A stretch of 64,000 bases of DNA from the NCBI RefSeq assembly GCF_003966155.1, contig NZ_RXNS01000020.1:1-64000 (forward strand), read 5' to 3'. Positions 1 through 9,741 of this stretch are shown piece after piece (the stretch's first letter is position 1; the number at the start of each line of letters is the position of its first letter). The position numbers and the translations under genes were made by a program. This DNA is from Halomonas nitroreducens. GTDB taxonomy: Bacteria > Pseudomonadota > Gammaproteobacteria > Pseudomonadales > Halomonadaceae. Below the pieces are notes generated by a model that saw only the letters and a list, made by a program, of their open reading frames with translations, searched no databases and was not told the origin of the DNA.

Positions 1-221
1 GCTGGCTCGCGGCCCTGGGCGGCGCGGACAACTTGCGGTGCCTGGAGGCACGCGCCAGCACCCGGCTTCGGGTCGAACTGGCCGACATCACGCGCCTGGA
101 TGACCAGGCCCTCGCGGCCCTGGGCTGCCAGGGCATCCAGGCGGTGGGCGAGGGCGTCCGGCACCTGGTGGTCGGTGACCGGGCCGCACCGCTGGCCCAT
201 GCCCTCAACGCCGGTGGTTGA
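1..221 (+). CDS. C-terminal EIIB-like domain of a PTS sugar permease (5' end outside window)
   Basis: Only the last 72 residues are visible, read from base 3 to the TGA at 219-221. They match the small EIIB domain of the glucose/N-acetylglucosamine PTS family: an ALGG-x-x-NL helix start, then a TRLRVEL strand, then the D-x-x-x-L-x-x-L-G helix. In active EIIB domains the phosphorylated cysteine sits just before TRLR (E/D-A-C-x-T-R-L-R). Here that place is arginine (EARASTRLR), so this copy cannot carry the usual phosphocysteine. It may be the second, degenerate B domain of a longer EIIBC protein whose first B domain lies upstream; that is inference. Family call fairly sure, whole-protein architecture unknown. 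Confidence 0.7.
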   Translation, partial: WLAALGGADNLRCLEARASTRLRVELADITRLDDQALAALGCQGIQAVGEGVRHLVVGDRAAPLAHALNAGG

Positions 222-298
222 GCGGCGCCCCGAGGGCCTGGGGCATTCCCAGGACTGATAGAATGGGCGGACACCCTTGCCAGCGGAGAGCACCGCCC

Positions 299-1096
299 AT
301 GTCGGCCCATCTTATCGTCAGCGACCTCGACGGCACCCTGCTCGGGGCGGACCACGCCCTGGCGGATGTCACCGTCGAGACCCTGCGGGCCCTGGCGGCC
401 CGGGGCCACCATATCGCCCTGGCCTCGGGACGCCATTACCGCGACATGCTGGCGTATCGCGACCGCCTCGATATCGCGGCTCATCTCGTCAGCACCAACG
501 GTGCCTATACCCATGAGCCCGACGGGACCCTGGTGGCCGCCCGCCACCTGCCTGCGGCGCTGGCCCGCCGCCTGATCGCGCTGCCGCGGCCCGACGACAT
601 CCGGCTCAACCTCTATCATGACCATGAGTGGGTCATCGACGCCGAGGCGCCTCAGCTGTTGGCCCTGCACGCCCATACCGGCTTCGCCTACCGGGTCGTC
701 CCGCCGGCGTCCCTGGATGGCGAGCGGGTGGGCAAGGTGCTCTACATCGGGGAACCCGAGGCCCTGGACGGGCTGGAGGCCGAGGTGCGCCGGCTGGCCG
801 GAGACGCCCTGCATATCACCTACTCCACGGACCAATCCCTGGAGCTGATGGCTGCCGGGGTCAACAAGGGCACGGCCCTGGCGGCGCTGCTGGCGCGTCT
901 CGGCGTGCCGGCCGAGCGCTGTCTGGCCTTCGGCGACAATCTCAACGATACCGAGATGCTGGCCCTGGCCGGCGAAGCCCATATCACGGCCAACGGCCAC
1001 CCGGCCCTGGACCACGCCGTCCCCGGGGCCCGGCGGATCGGCCATCATGACCAGGCCGCAGTGGCCCGGCACCTGGCCGAGCGCTTCGCCCTCTGA
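299..1096 (+). CDS. Cof-type HAD-superfamily phosphatase
   Basis: Predicted 265-residue cytosolic sugar-phosphate phosphatase of the Cof/YidA (HAD IIB) type. The nucleophile motif D-L-D-G-T is at residues 9-13, motif II is the ASGRHY segment near residue 43, the motif III lysine is in VNKGTAL, and motif IV is GDNLNDTEM near residue 213. The stretch between motifs II and III is the large C2B cap. ATG at 299 is chosen because the HAD motif begins eight residues later; an upstream in-frame extension has no family similarity. It lies 77 bases after the PTS fragment and may clear sugar phosphates made by that uptake system. The true substrate cannot be read from the sequence. Confidence 0.9.
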   Translation: MSAHLIVSDLDGTLLGADHALADVTVETLRALAARGHHIALASGRHYRDMLAYRDRLDIAAHLVSTNGAYTHEPDGTLVAARHLPAALARRLIALPRPDDIRLNLYHDHEWVIDAEAPQLLALHAHTGFAYRVVPPASLDGERVGKVLYIGEPEALDGLEAEVRRLAGDALHITYSTDQSLELMAAGVNKGTALAALLARLGVPAERCLAFGDNLNDTEMLALAGEAHITANGHPALDHAVPGARRIGHHDQAAVARHLAERFAL

Positions 1097-1170
1097 CCCC
1101 TCTGCCACCTTGGTGGTATCGTCCGGCGCGGGGGGGCTCGCTATGCTGGGATCACAAGTACAACATTTGC

Positions 1171-1192
1171 CGACGGCGCCCGGGCGCCGTCG
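1171..1192. promoter_or_regulatory. Perfect 22-bp palindrome before the response-regulator gene
   Basis: The two halves (CGACGGCGCCC and its complement) form a perfect palindrome that ends 15 bases before the ATG at 1208. It could be an operator for a dimeric regulator, an RNA hairpin over the ribosome-binding region, or the terminator of the gene upstream. No T-tract follows, which weakens the terminator reading. The following start codon has no clear Shine-Dalgarno sequence. Confidence 0.4.
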
Positions 1193-1207
1193 ATCACCTG
1201 GCGCTCG

Positions 1208-1927
1208 ATGACGACACCTCCTGCCACCCTGATCGTGGTCGACGACGACCCCGAGATCCGTGAACTGCTCGCCGACTACCTGGGGCGCCATGGCTATCGA
1301 GCCCTGGTCGCCGAGGACGCCGCGGCGCTGTCCGTGCTGCTCGACCACGAGACCCCCGACCTGCTGATCCTCGACCTGATGCTGCCCGGCGACGACGGCT
1401 TCGCCATCTGTCGTCGCCTGCGCCGGGACAGCGAGGTGCCGATCATCATGTTGACCGCCAGTGCCGACGAGACCGACCGCATCCTGGGCCTCGAACTGGG
1501 GGCCGACGACTACCTGGGCAAGCCCTTCAATCCCCGCGAACTGCTGGCCCGGGTCAAGGCCGTGCTGCGCCGGTGCCGTCCTGGCGTCGCGGCGCCCGAC
1601 CAGGCGCGGCTGGTGGCCTTCGGCGACTGGCGCCTGGATCGCGTGACCCGCGAGCTGATCGATGCGGGGGGAGGGCGCAGCGCCCTGTCCGGAGCCGACT
1701 TCCAGCTGCTCCAGGCCTTCCTGGACCATGCCGAGCAAGTGCTCTCACGCGACCGACTCTTCGAGTTGAGCCGCGGCCGGCCGGCACCGCCCCTGGACCG
1801 CTCCATCGATGTCCACGTCTGCCGCCTGCGCCAGCGCCTGGGCGAGGATTCCCAGGAATCCCCGCTGATCCGTACCGTGCGCGGCGCCGGCTACGTGCTG
1901 GCCTCGCGGGTGGATGTGATCGCGTGA
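1208..1927 (+). CDS. OmpR-family response regulator, GltR-like
   Basis: 239-residue two-component response regulator. The receiver domain (about 1-120) has the acidic trio D12-D13-D14, the phospho-acceptor D56 in ILDLMLP, the switch threonine T83 and the conserved lysine K105 in GKPF. The C-terminal half is a winged-helix DNA-binding domain of the OmpR/PhoB class, ending in the typical RTVRGAGYVL. Its stop codon overlaps the start of the sensor kinase, so the two are co-translated. In Pseudomonas the equivalent pair GltR/GltS (GtrS) sits beside gtsABCD and controls glucose uptake. The same arrangement here supports that role, but the ligand and target sites are inference. Confidence 0.9.
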   Translation: MTTPPATLIVVDDDPEIRELLADYLGRHGYRALVAEDAAALSVLLDHETPDLLILDLMLPGDDGFAICRRLRRDSEVPIIMLTASADETDRILGLELGADDYLGKPFNPRELLARVKAVLRRCRPGVAAPDQARLVAFGDWRLDRVTRELIDAGGGRSALSGADFQLLQAFLDHAEQVLSRDRLFELSRGRPAPPLDRSIDVHVCRLRQRLGEDSQESPLIRTVRGAGYVLASRVDVIA

Positions 1928-3402
1928 GCCTCGGCACGCGCTGGCGCCGTCGCCTGGCGCGCCGGCTGCCCGTCACCCTGCGGGGTCGCTTCCTGCTGAT
2001 CATGGTGGTGGGGGTGCTGGGGGCGCAGCTGGCCAGTCACGCCATCTGGACCGTCCAGGAGAGGGCCAGCCAGCGGGCGCGCCTCGACGAGCTGTCGCGG
2101 GAAATGGCCTACAGTGTGGCCTCCACGGTGCGGTTCTTCCGCTCGCTGCCCTACGACTACCGGCATATCGTGCTCGACCAGCTGCGCGACATGGGGGGCA
2201 CGCGCTTCTTCGTCAGCGTCAATGACCACCGCCTGCCGGTGACGAGCGGGGGCAAGGGGGCCGCCCGGGCGCTGGTGATCGACAATTTCCACCGGGTGCT
2301 GGCCGCCGAGCTGGGCGCGAACGACGCCGTGGTGGCGTTCTCGCGACCCGAGACCCTGCGCCTGCTCAATAACGAGGTGCCGCTGCGCGACCTGCCACCA
2401 CGCTGGGGCCAGCACAGCCTGCTGACGGCGCCTCCGTCGCAGCCGATCCTGGTGGTGCAGCTGCCGCTGGAGGACCGACAATGGCTCTACGTGGCCAGCT
2501 TGCTGCCGGTGCCGGAGGGTCTGGACGGGCGCCACTGGCTGTCGGCGGACCGGCTCTTCGTGTTGCTGGTGGTGCTGCTCACGGTGATCGGCCTGTCGTG
2601 GCTCGGCATCCGCAGCGCCACCCGTACCCTGGCTCGGCTGGCCGGGGCGGCCCGTCGCCTCGGTGACGACCTGGATGCCCCGCCGCTCGGCGAGAGGGGG
2701 CCGCGGGAGGTGGCGGCCTCGGCGGCGGCCTTCAACCGCATGCAGCGACGCATTCGGCATCAGCTGGAAGAGCGCGAGCGGCTATTCTCGGCGATCTCCC
2801 ATGACCTCAAGACACCTATAACGCGCCTGCGGCTGCGTGCCGAGATGCTCGACGACCCTACCCAGCGGGATCGTTTCTGCGCCTCCCTCGACGAGCTCGA
2901 CCGGCTGGTGAGGGGTGCCCTGGATTCGGTCAAGGGACTCGACATGCACGAGGAGGTCGCCGACGTCGATCCCCGGCGGCTGGTCGATGAGCTGGCCGAC
3001 GGGCTGCGCCTGCAGGGCGGCGAGGTGACGGTCGAGGGCGAGGCGGCGCCGCTGGCCGTCAAGCCGCTGGCGTTCAAGCGCTGCCTGGCCAACCTGATGG
3101 AGAACGCCATCTTCTATGGCAGGCGCGCCGAGGTGAGCCTGGCGGACGGCGAGCAGGCGCTTAGGCTCGACATCCGCGACCATGGCCCGGGCATCCCGGC
3201 GCACCAGCGCGAGCGGGTCTTCGCGCCCTTCGTGCGTCTCGAGCCTTCGCGCAGCCGGCATACCGGCGGCAGCGGCCTGGGGCTGGGCATCGCCCGGCAT
3301 ATTCTCCAGGCGCACGGCGGCCGGCTGTACCTGCACAATCACCCCGATGGTGGGCTGGTCGTGAGCCTCGAGCTGCCCCGACCCGGTCTTCAGCCCATGT
3401 AA
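1924..3402 (+). CDS. Sensor histidine kinase, partner of the preceding regulator (GltS/GtrS-like)
   Basis: 492-residue inner-membrane kinase. The GTG at 1924 overlaps the regulator stop by four bases (GTGA). The order is TM1 (about 20-42), a periplasmic sensing loop of about 165 residues, TM2 (about 210-232), HAMP linker, then the H-box FSAISHDLKTP with phospho-accepting His293. The ATPase domain has an N-box (NLMENAIFYG), G1 (DHGPGIP) and G2 (GGSGLGLGIAR). In Pseudomonas GtrS the periplasmic loop binds a hexonate. Here the loop is not recognisable to me, so the ligand is open. It likely phosphorylates the upstream OmpR-type protein and so controls the sugar transporter genes downstream. Confidence 0.9.
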   Translation: MSLGTRWRRRLARRLPVTLRGRFLLIMVVGVLGAQLASHAIWTVQERASQRARLDELSREMAYSVASTVRFFRSLPYDYRHIVLDQLRDMGGTRFFVSVNDHRLPVTSGGKGAARALVIDNFHRVLAAELGANDAVVAFSRPETLRLLNNEVPLRDLPPRWGQHSLLTAPPSQPILVVQLPLEDRQWLYVASLLPVPEGLDGRHWLSADRLFVLLVVLLTVIGLSWLGIRSATRTLARLAGAARRLGDDLDAPPLGERGPREVAASAAAFNRMQRRIRHQLEERERLFSAISHDLKTPITRLRLRAEMLDDPTQRDRFCASLDELDRLVRGALDSVKGLDMHEEVADVDPRRLVDELADGLRLQGGEVTVEGEAAPLAVKPLAFKRCLANLMENAIFYGRRAEVSLADGEQALRLDIRDHGPGIPAHQRERVFAPFVRLEPSRSRHTGGSGLGLGIARHILQAHGGRLYLHNHPDGGLVVSLELPRPGLQPM

Positions 3403-3478
3403 TACTTCGCAGCACTCGGCAACACGGCATCGCTCCGGCCCCGCGAGGCTGGACGCGACACCCATCCCGGAGAATCCC

Positions 3479-4669
3479 GTGAACGTCTACGATCCCGCCT
3501 TCCTGGCTGCCCAAGTCCGCAAGACCATGGCCTTCTATCATCCCCGCGCCATTGACCCCCAGGGCGGCTTCTATCACTACCTGCTCGACGACGGTACCAT
3601 CCTCGAGCGCGAGCATCGCCACCTGGTGTCAAGTGCCCGCTACGTGGTGACCTATGCCCGTTACGCCCGTCACGGTGGTGGCGACGAGTACCGTCACTGG
3701 GCCCGACACGGTCTGGCCTACCTGGAGGCGGCGCACTTCCAGACCGCTACCCAGGGCTACGCCTGGACCCTGGATGGCGGGGTGGTGGAGGACGACACGA
3801 ACCACTGCTATGGGCTGGCTTTCGTGCTGCTCGCCTATGCCGAGGCGCTGCGGGCCGGCATCGACGAGGCCCGGGCGGGCCTGCATGCCGTCCATCGGCT
3901 GCTGCAGAAACGCTTCTGGGAGCCCCGCTGGCAGCGCTTCGCCGACGAGGCCGACCGCCACTGGCGGGTCTCGGCCTATCGCGGCCAGAACGCCAACATG
4001 CATGGCTGCGAGGCGCTGATCGCCGCCCACGAGGCCACCGGCGACGCCGCCTTCCTCGATCAGGCGCTGGCCATCGCCCGGGCCATCACATCAGCCAATC
4101 GCGACCATCCTCACGGCTGGATCTGGGAACACTACGACGCCCAGTGGCGGCCCGACTGGGACTACAACCGCGACGCCCCGGCGCACCTGTTTCGCCCCTG
4201 GGGCTATCAGGTCGGCCACCAGACGGAGTGGGCCAAGCTGCTGGTCATGCTCGAGCGCCATCGACCCGAGCCGTGGCTGATCCCCGCCGCCGAGCGGCTG
4301 TTCCTGACCAGCGTGGCCGCGGGCTGGGATCGCACCCACGGCGGTCTGGTCTACGGACTCGATCCGGCGCAGCGCGTCTGCGACGGCGACAAGTACTTCT
4401 GGGTGCAGGCCGAGAGCCTGGCGGCGGCGGCACTGCTCGGCGTGCGCACCCGACGGCCCGCCTACTGGCGCTGGTACGAGCGGCTCTGGGACTACAGCTG
4501 GCGCCACCTGATCGACCATCGCCACGGCGCCTGGTACCGCATCCTGACCCCGGACAACCGTCGCTACTCCGACGTCAAGAGCCCCGCGGGAAAGGTCGAC
4601 TACCACACCATGGGGGCCTGCCACGACGTCATGGCCGCCCTGGCCCGGCGAAATGTTTCAGCGTCGTAA
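3479..4669 (+). CDS. AGE-family sugar epimerase/isomerase
   Basis: 396-residue cytosolic (alpha/alpha)6-barrel enzyme of the N-acylglucosamine 2-epimerase family, which also includes mannose isomerase, cellobiose 2-epimerase and YihS. Family-like patches are the N-terminal FYHPRAIDPQGGFYH, RYVVTYARYARHGG, the QNANMHGCEALIAA helix, the GYQVGHQTEWAKLL helix and the C-terminal KSPAGKVDYHTMGACHD. Conserved histidines of the last two blocks are the expected acid/base pair. A GTG start at 3479 follows a GGAGAA ribosome site. Its position between a glucose-type two-component system and a sugar ABC transporter suggests that it converts an imported sugar such as mannose. The exact substrate is not decided by sequence. 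Confidence 0.85.
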   Translation: MNVYDPAFLAAQVRKTMAFYHPRAIDPQGGFYHYLLDDGTILEREHRHLVSSARYVVTYARYARHGGGDEYRHWARHGLAYLEAAHFQTATQGYAWTLDGGVVEDDTNHCYGLAFVLLAYAEALRAGIDEARAGLHAVHRLLQKRFWEPRWQRFADEADRHWRVSAYRGQNANMHGCEALIAAHEATGDAAFLDQALAIARAITSANRDHPHGWIWEHYDAQWRPDWDYNRDAPAHLFRPWGYQVGHQTEWAKLLVMLERHRPEPWLIPAAERLFLTSVAAGWDRTHGGLVYGLDPAQRVCDGDKYFWVQAESLAAAALLGVRTRRPAYWRWYERLWDYSWRHLIDHRHGAWYRILTPDNRRYSDVKSPAGKVDYHTMGACHDVMAALARRNVSAS

Positions 4670-4786
4670 TAGTCCGGCAACACTATCCAGTATTAGGTAA
4701 CCCCTGTCGATGCGATGAATGCGCTAGCGTGTTGCTTGCCGCCGTTGCGGGCGGCACGCGACAACAACAATCAGGAGGCACGTCAC

Positions 4787-6060
4787 ATGCGCGCATTCAA
4801 GCGATCTTCCCCGCTTCGCCAGTCGCTGCTGAGCCTGGCCATGGCCAGTGCCCTGGGCGCCGGTCACGTCCAGGCCGGCGAGGTCGAGGTCCTGCACTGG
4901 TGGACGTCCGGCGGGGAGGCCGAGGCGGTGGGAGAACTGCGCGACCTGCTCGAGGCGGAGGGGCACAATTGGAAGGACTTCGCCGTGGCCGGCGGGGGCG
5001 GCGACAGTGCCATGACGGTGCTCAAGTCTCGGGCCATGTCCGGCAATCCGCCGGCGGCGGCCCAGATCAAGGGCCCGGAGATCCAGGAGTGGGGGGAGCT
5101 TGGCCTGCTCGGCAACCTCGACCCGGTGGCCGAGGAAGGCAACTGGGACGCGCTGCTGCCCGAGGTGGTGGCCGACATCATGCGCCACGACGGCCACTAC
5201 GTGGCGGTGCCGGTCAACGTCCACCGGGTCAACTGGCTGTGGGCCAACCCCGAGGTGCTGGCCGATGCCGGGGTCGCGGTGCCGACCACCTGGGACGAGC
5301 TGTCGCCGCCGGCGAGGCCCTGCACGAGGCGGGGTACGTGCCGCTGGCCCATGGCGGCCAGCCCTGGCAGGATGCCACCACCTTCGAGACCGTGGTGCTG
5401 AGCCTGGGAGGCAGTGACTTCTATCGCCGTGCCTTCGTCGAGCTCGACGCGGAGGCGCTCACCAGCGACACCATGATCGAGGCCCTGACCACCTTCAAGC
5501 GCCTGCGCGAGCTGATGGACGAGGGCATGCCGGGGCGCGACTGGAACCTGGCCACCTCCATGGTGATCGAGGGCGACGCCGCGATGCAGATCATGGGCGA
5601 CTGGGCCAAGGGCGAGTTCACCGCCGCGGGCCTCGAGGCCGGCGAGGACTATCTGTGTGCGCCCGTCCCCGGCACCGCCGACGAGTTCTCCTTCAACATC
5701 GACAGCTTCGCCATGTTCCGCCTCAGCGAGCCGTCTGCCCGGGAGGCCCAGGACGCCCTGGCCCGCCTGGTGCTGGAGCCCGAGTTCCAGCAGGCCTTCA
5801 ACCAGCTCAAGGGCTCGATCCCGGCCCGCCCCGACCTCGACATGAGCGACTTCGACGCCTGCGCCCAGAAATCCATGGACGACTTCCAGGCCGCCCGCGA
5901 CCAGGGGGGACTGGTGCCCAGCATGGCACACCGCATGGCCATGCGCAGCGACGTCCAGGGAGCCTTCTTCGATATCATCACCAACTACTTCAACTCGAGC
6001 GACATGAGCGCCGACCAGGCCGCCGAGCGGCTGGCCCAGGCCGCCAGCCTGGCCCTGTGA
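4787..6060 (+). pseudogene. Sugar ABC transporter periplasmic binding protein, frameshifted (gtsA-like)
   Basis: Family-1 extracellular sugar-binding protein, about 424 residues if repaired. It has a strong AGGAGG site (4773-4778) before ATG 4787 and a signal peptide ending near [18 protein letters not shown]. The reading frame runs cleanly to TTWDEL at about 5302, then shifts. The rest, from [11 protein letters not shown] on, lies in the +2 frame and continues to the TGA at 6058-6060. One missing base between about 5302 and 5305 explains it. Both halves keep good family sequence, so the break is either recent or a sequencing error. As written, translation stops near 5401 and the transporter would have no binding protein. 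Permeases and ATPase follow intact. Confidence 0.8.
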
Positions 6061-6069
6061 CGACGCCCC

Positions 6070-6093
6070 GGCGCCCGCCGCTCGGCGGGTGCC
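6070..6093 (+). promoter_or_regulatory. Intercistronic hairpin between binding-protein and permease genes
   Basis: Ten-base arms (GGCGCCCGCC and GGCGGGTGCC, one G-U pair) enclose a four-base loop, in the 60-base gap before the first permease. Hairpins here commonly protect the upstream mRNA so that the binding protein is made in excess over the membrane parts. That role is inferred from position. Confidence 0.45.
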
Positions 6094-6120
6094 CTCCACC
6101 TCGAGACTGAGGAAGTTCTC

Positions 6121-7062
6121 ATGACAACCACTTCGACTCTTGCGTCCGGGACCGGCCGCGCCGGTCCGGCTGCCTCCAAGCCCGGCATGACGGCGCGTCT
6201 CCAGGCCTGGCTGCCCAAGCTGGTGCTGGCGCCCTCGGTGCTGATCTCGCTGTGCTTCGTCTATGGCTTCATGCTGTGGACCTTCGTGCTCTCGCTGACC
6301 GATTCCCGGCTGTTGCCCAGCTACGACTTCGTCGGCTTCGCCCAGTACGCCCGCTTGCTGGCCAACGATCGCTGGTGGGTGGCGGCCACCAACCTCGGGG
6401 TGTTCGGCGGGCTCTTCGTCGGGCTCTGCCTGGTGCTCGGCGCCGGACTGGCGATCCTGCTCGACCAGCGGATCCGCCAGGAGGGAGCGCTGCGCACCAT
6501 CTACCTCTACCCCATGGCGCTGTCGTTCATCGTCACCGGGGTGGTGTGGAAATGGCTGCTCAACCCCGGTCTGGGCCTGCAGGCCATGGTGCGGGGCTGG
6601 GGCTTCGAGACCTTCACCTTCGACTGGCTCGTAGATCCCGACATGGCCGTCTACACCCTGGTCATCGCCGCGGTGTGGCAGGCCTCGGGCTTCGTCATGG
6701 CGCTGTTCCTGGCCGGGTTGCGCGGCATCGACGACAGCATCTTCAAGGCCGCCCAGCTCGATGGCGCCAGTCTGCCGCGGATCTACTGGCGGGTCATTCT
6801 GCCCTGCCTGCGGCCGGTGGTGTTCAGCGCCGTGATGATCCTCTCGCACATCGCCATCAAGAGCTTCGACCTGGTGGTGGCGCTGACCGGCGGCGGTCCC
6901 GGCTATGCCTCCGACCTGCCGGCCACCTTCATGTATGCCCATTCCTTCAGCCGGGCCCAGATCGGTCTCGGCTCCGCCAGCGCCGTGCTGATGCTGGGGG
7001 GCGTGCTGGCCATCCTCATCCCCTACCTGTATTCCGAACTGCGGAGTCGCCGGCATGGATAA
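6121..7062 (+). CDS. Sugar ABC transporter permease 1 (GtsB/MalF type)
   Basis: 313-residue inner-membrane permease with about six hydrophobic helices, the first near residues 38-60. The cytoplasmic EAA loop that docks on the ATPase is AAQLDGASLPRIYWRVILP (about 218-236), typical of the carbohydrate uptake-1 family. A GAGGAAG site precedes ATG 6121. Its last eight bases overlap the next gene (ATG at 7055), so the two permeases are translated together as a heterodimer. The closest well-studied relatives by gene order are GtsB of Pseudomonas glucose/mannose import and related MalF-like subunits. Confidence 0.9.
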   Translation: MTTTSTLASGTGRAGPAASKPGMTARLQAWLPKLVLAPSVLISLCFVYGFMLWTFVLSLTDSRLLPSYDFVGFAQYARLLANDRWWVAATNLGVFGGLFVGLCLVLGAGLAILLDQRIRQEGALRTIYLYPMALSFIVTGVVWKWLLNPGLGLQAMVRGWGFETFTFDWLVDPDMAVYTLVIAAVWQASGFVMALFLAGLRGIDDSIFKAAQLDGASLPRIYWRVILPCLRPVVFSAVMILSHIAIKSFDLVVALTGGGPGYASDLPATFMYAHSFSRAQIGLGSASAVLMLGGVLAILIPYLYSELRSRRHG

Positions 7063-7933
7063 CGTGATTCGACGCCAGACCCCCATGGCGCGCCTGCTGC
7101 GCGTCCTGGTCTATGCCGCGCTCGGCGTCGCGGCCCTGTTCTACCTGCTGCCGCTGGCGGTGATGGTGCTGACCTCGTTCAAGCCCCTCGACGAGATCAC
7201 CGCCGGTACCCTGCTGACGCTGCCCGAGAACCCGACCCTGGCCCCCTGGGTCAAGGCCTGGGGCGAGGCCTGCACCGGCATGCGCTGCGAAGGGATGGGC
7301 GGCTACTTCTGGAACTCCTTCGCCATCGTCATCCCGGCGGTGGCGATCTCCACCCTGCTGGGGGCACTCAACGGCTATGCGCTGACCAAGTGGCGCTTCA
7401 AGGGCGCCGAGCTGCTGTTCGCGCTGATGCTGTTCGGCTGCTTCATCCCCTTCCAGGTCATCCTGCTGCCCATGGCCCAGACGCTCGGCTGGCTCGGGCT
7501 GTCGAGCTCCCGGGCGGGCCTGATACTGGTCCACGTGATCTTCGGCGTGGCCTTCACGACGCTGTTCTTCCGCAATTTCTACGTGTCGATCCCCGACGAG
7601 CTGGTGTCGGCGGCCAAGCTGGACGGAGCCGGCTTCTTCCGCATCTTCCGGCGCATCCTGCTGCCGGTGTCGACGCCGATCATCGTGGTCTCGGTGATCT
7701 GGCAGTTCACCCAGATCTGGAACGATTTCCTGTTCGGCGTGGCCTTCTCCGGCCACGACACCCAGCCGGTCACGGTGGCCCTGAACAACCTGGTCAACAC
7801 CTCGACGGGGGTGAAGGAATACAACGTTGACATGGCCGCCGCCATGATCGCCGCCCTGCCGACCCTGGTGGTCTACGTGCTGGCCGGCAAGTATTTCGTC
7901 CGGGGGCTAACCGCCGGCTCGGTCAAGGGCTAA
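7055..7933 (+). CDS. Sugar ABC transporter permease 2 (GtsC/MalG type)
   Basis: 292-residue inner-membrane permease, six predicted helices, the first at about 18-40. The EAA loop is SAAKLDGAGFFRIFRRILLP near residues 188-207. The periplasmic loop after TM1 is long and contains two cysteines (CTGMRC), which may form a disulfide as reported-looking in this subfamily; that detail is inference. The gene starts inside the end of the first permease. The ATPase follows after a 153-base gap that holds an inverted repeat, so ATPase expression may be set partly separately. Confidence 0.9.
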   Translation: MDNVIRRQTPMARLLRVLVYAALGVAALFYLLPLAVMVLTSFKPLDEITAGTLLTLPENPTLAPWVKAWGEACTGMRCEGMGGYFWNSFAIVIPAVAISTLLGALNGYALTKWRFKGAELLFALMLFGCFIPFQVILLPMAQTLGWLGLSSSRAGLILVHVIFGVAFTTLFFRNFYVSIPDELVSAAKLDGAGFFRIFRRILLPVSTPIIVVSVIWQFTQIWNDFLFGVAFSGHDTQPVTVALNNLVNTSTGVKEYNVDMAAAMIAALPTLVVYVLAGKYFVRGLTAGSVKG

Positions 7934-7971
7934 TGGCCGACGAAACTGGCTGCGCTCGGCCATACGGCGTC

Positions 7972-8042
7972 AGGCATTGGCGCGCGAGCCCGGTCAAACG
8001 GCGCATTTACGAGCCCTGGACTGCGCACCGTCGCCAATGCCT
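7972..8042. repeat. 11-bp inverted repeat in the permease-ATPase gap
   Basis: AGGCATTGGCG at 7972-7982 is the exact reverse complement of CGCCAATGCCT at 8032-8042, with 49 bases between. A short TTTT follows the right arm. It could fold as a long-loop hairpin or serve as paired protein sites before the ATPase gene. Function unproven. Confidence 0.4.
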
Positions 8043-8086
8043 TTTCGTTGGGCCATCAACTGTCGAACAATAACGAGGTAACCATC

Positions 8087-9208
<1,122 letters not shown>

Positions 9209-9214
9209 CCGGCC

Positions 9215-9655
9215 TCAGTGCATGGTGATCACGCTGCACTCGGCGGCATGGCTGACCTTGTGGGAGACGCTGCCGGTGAGCAGCCCGCGCAGGTCGCTCA
9301 GCCCGCGGCTGCCCATGAGGATGGCATCGACATCCCGGTCCTTGGCTACCTCGAGGATGGTGCGGGTGGGGTCGCCCTGACGGACCAGCATCTCGACATG
9401 GAGAGCGCCCAGATCACGCGCCTCCTCGGCGGCCTTCTCGACCATCTGTTGAGCGTGACGGGCGCGTTCCTCCCGGGAGGCCTCCACCGCCTGAGTGCCG
9501 ACGCCCCAGACCAGCGGCGGGTTGTGGGGCAGAGCCTCGGGAATGTGCAGGAGCAGCAGGTAGACCTCCTGGTGGCGTGCCAGCTGGCAGGCCAGCGAGA
9601 GGGCCTTGCGGGCATGGGGCGACCCGTCGATGGGAACCAGGATGGAGCGGAACAT
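9215..9655 (-). CDS. Universal stress protein, UspA family (copy 1)
   Basis: 146-residue single-domain Usp. It begins MFRSILVPIDGS and keeps the ATP-binding signature of the ATP-type Usp class near its end: G-x-x-G then nine residues then G-S (GSRGLSDLRGLLTGSVSHKV). ATG at 9655 is preferred over the in-frame GTG nine bases upstream because the GAGGAGG ribosome site sits eight bases before it and would overlap the GTG. It converges closely with the transporter ATPase gene (six bases between stops). It is a close paralogue of the next gene upstream, same length and same fold. Confidence 0.93.
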   Translation of the reverse strand: MFRSILVPIDGSPHARKALSLACQLARHQEVYLLLLHIPEALPHNPPLVWGVGTQAVEASREERARHAQQMVEKAAEEARDLGALHVEMLVRQGDPTRTILEVAKDRDVDAILMGSRGLSDLRGLLTGSVSHKVSHAAECSVITMH

Positions 9656-9741
9656 GGCAGACACCTCCTCGCTGCGGCGGACACCTGCTCTGTCAGCCTA
9701 GTGGCTGCGACCGGTGGCGTCACCGGCCGTGACGGCCGGCC

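Noticed and set aside
4787..6060. Programmed frameshift in the binding-protein gene
   Set aside because: The site has no slippery heptamer and no downstream hairpin close by, and related binding proteins are not made by frameshifting. Deletion or sequencing error is simpler.
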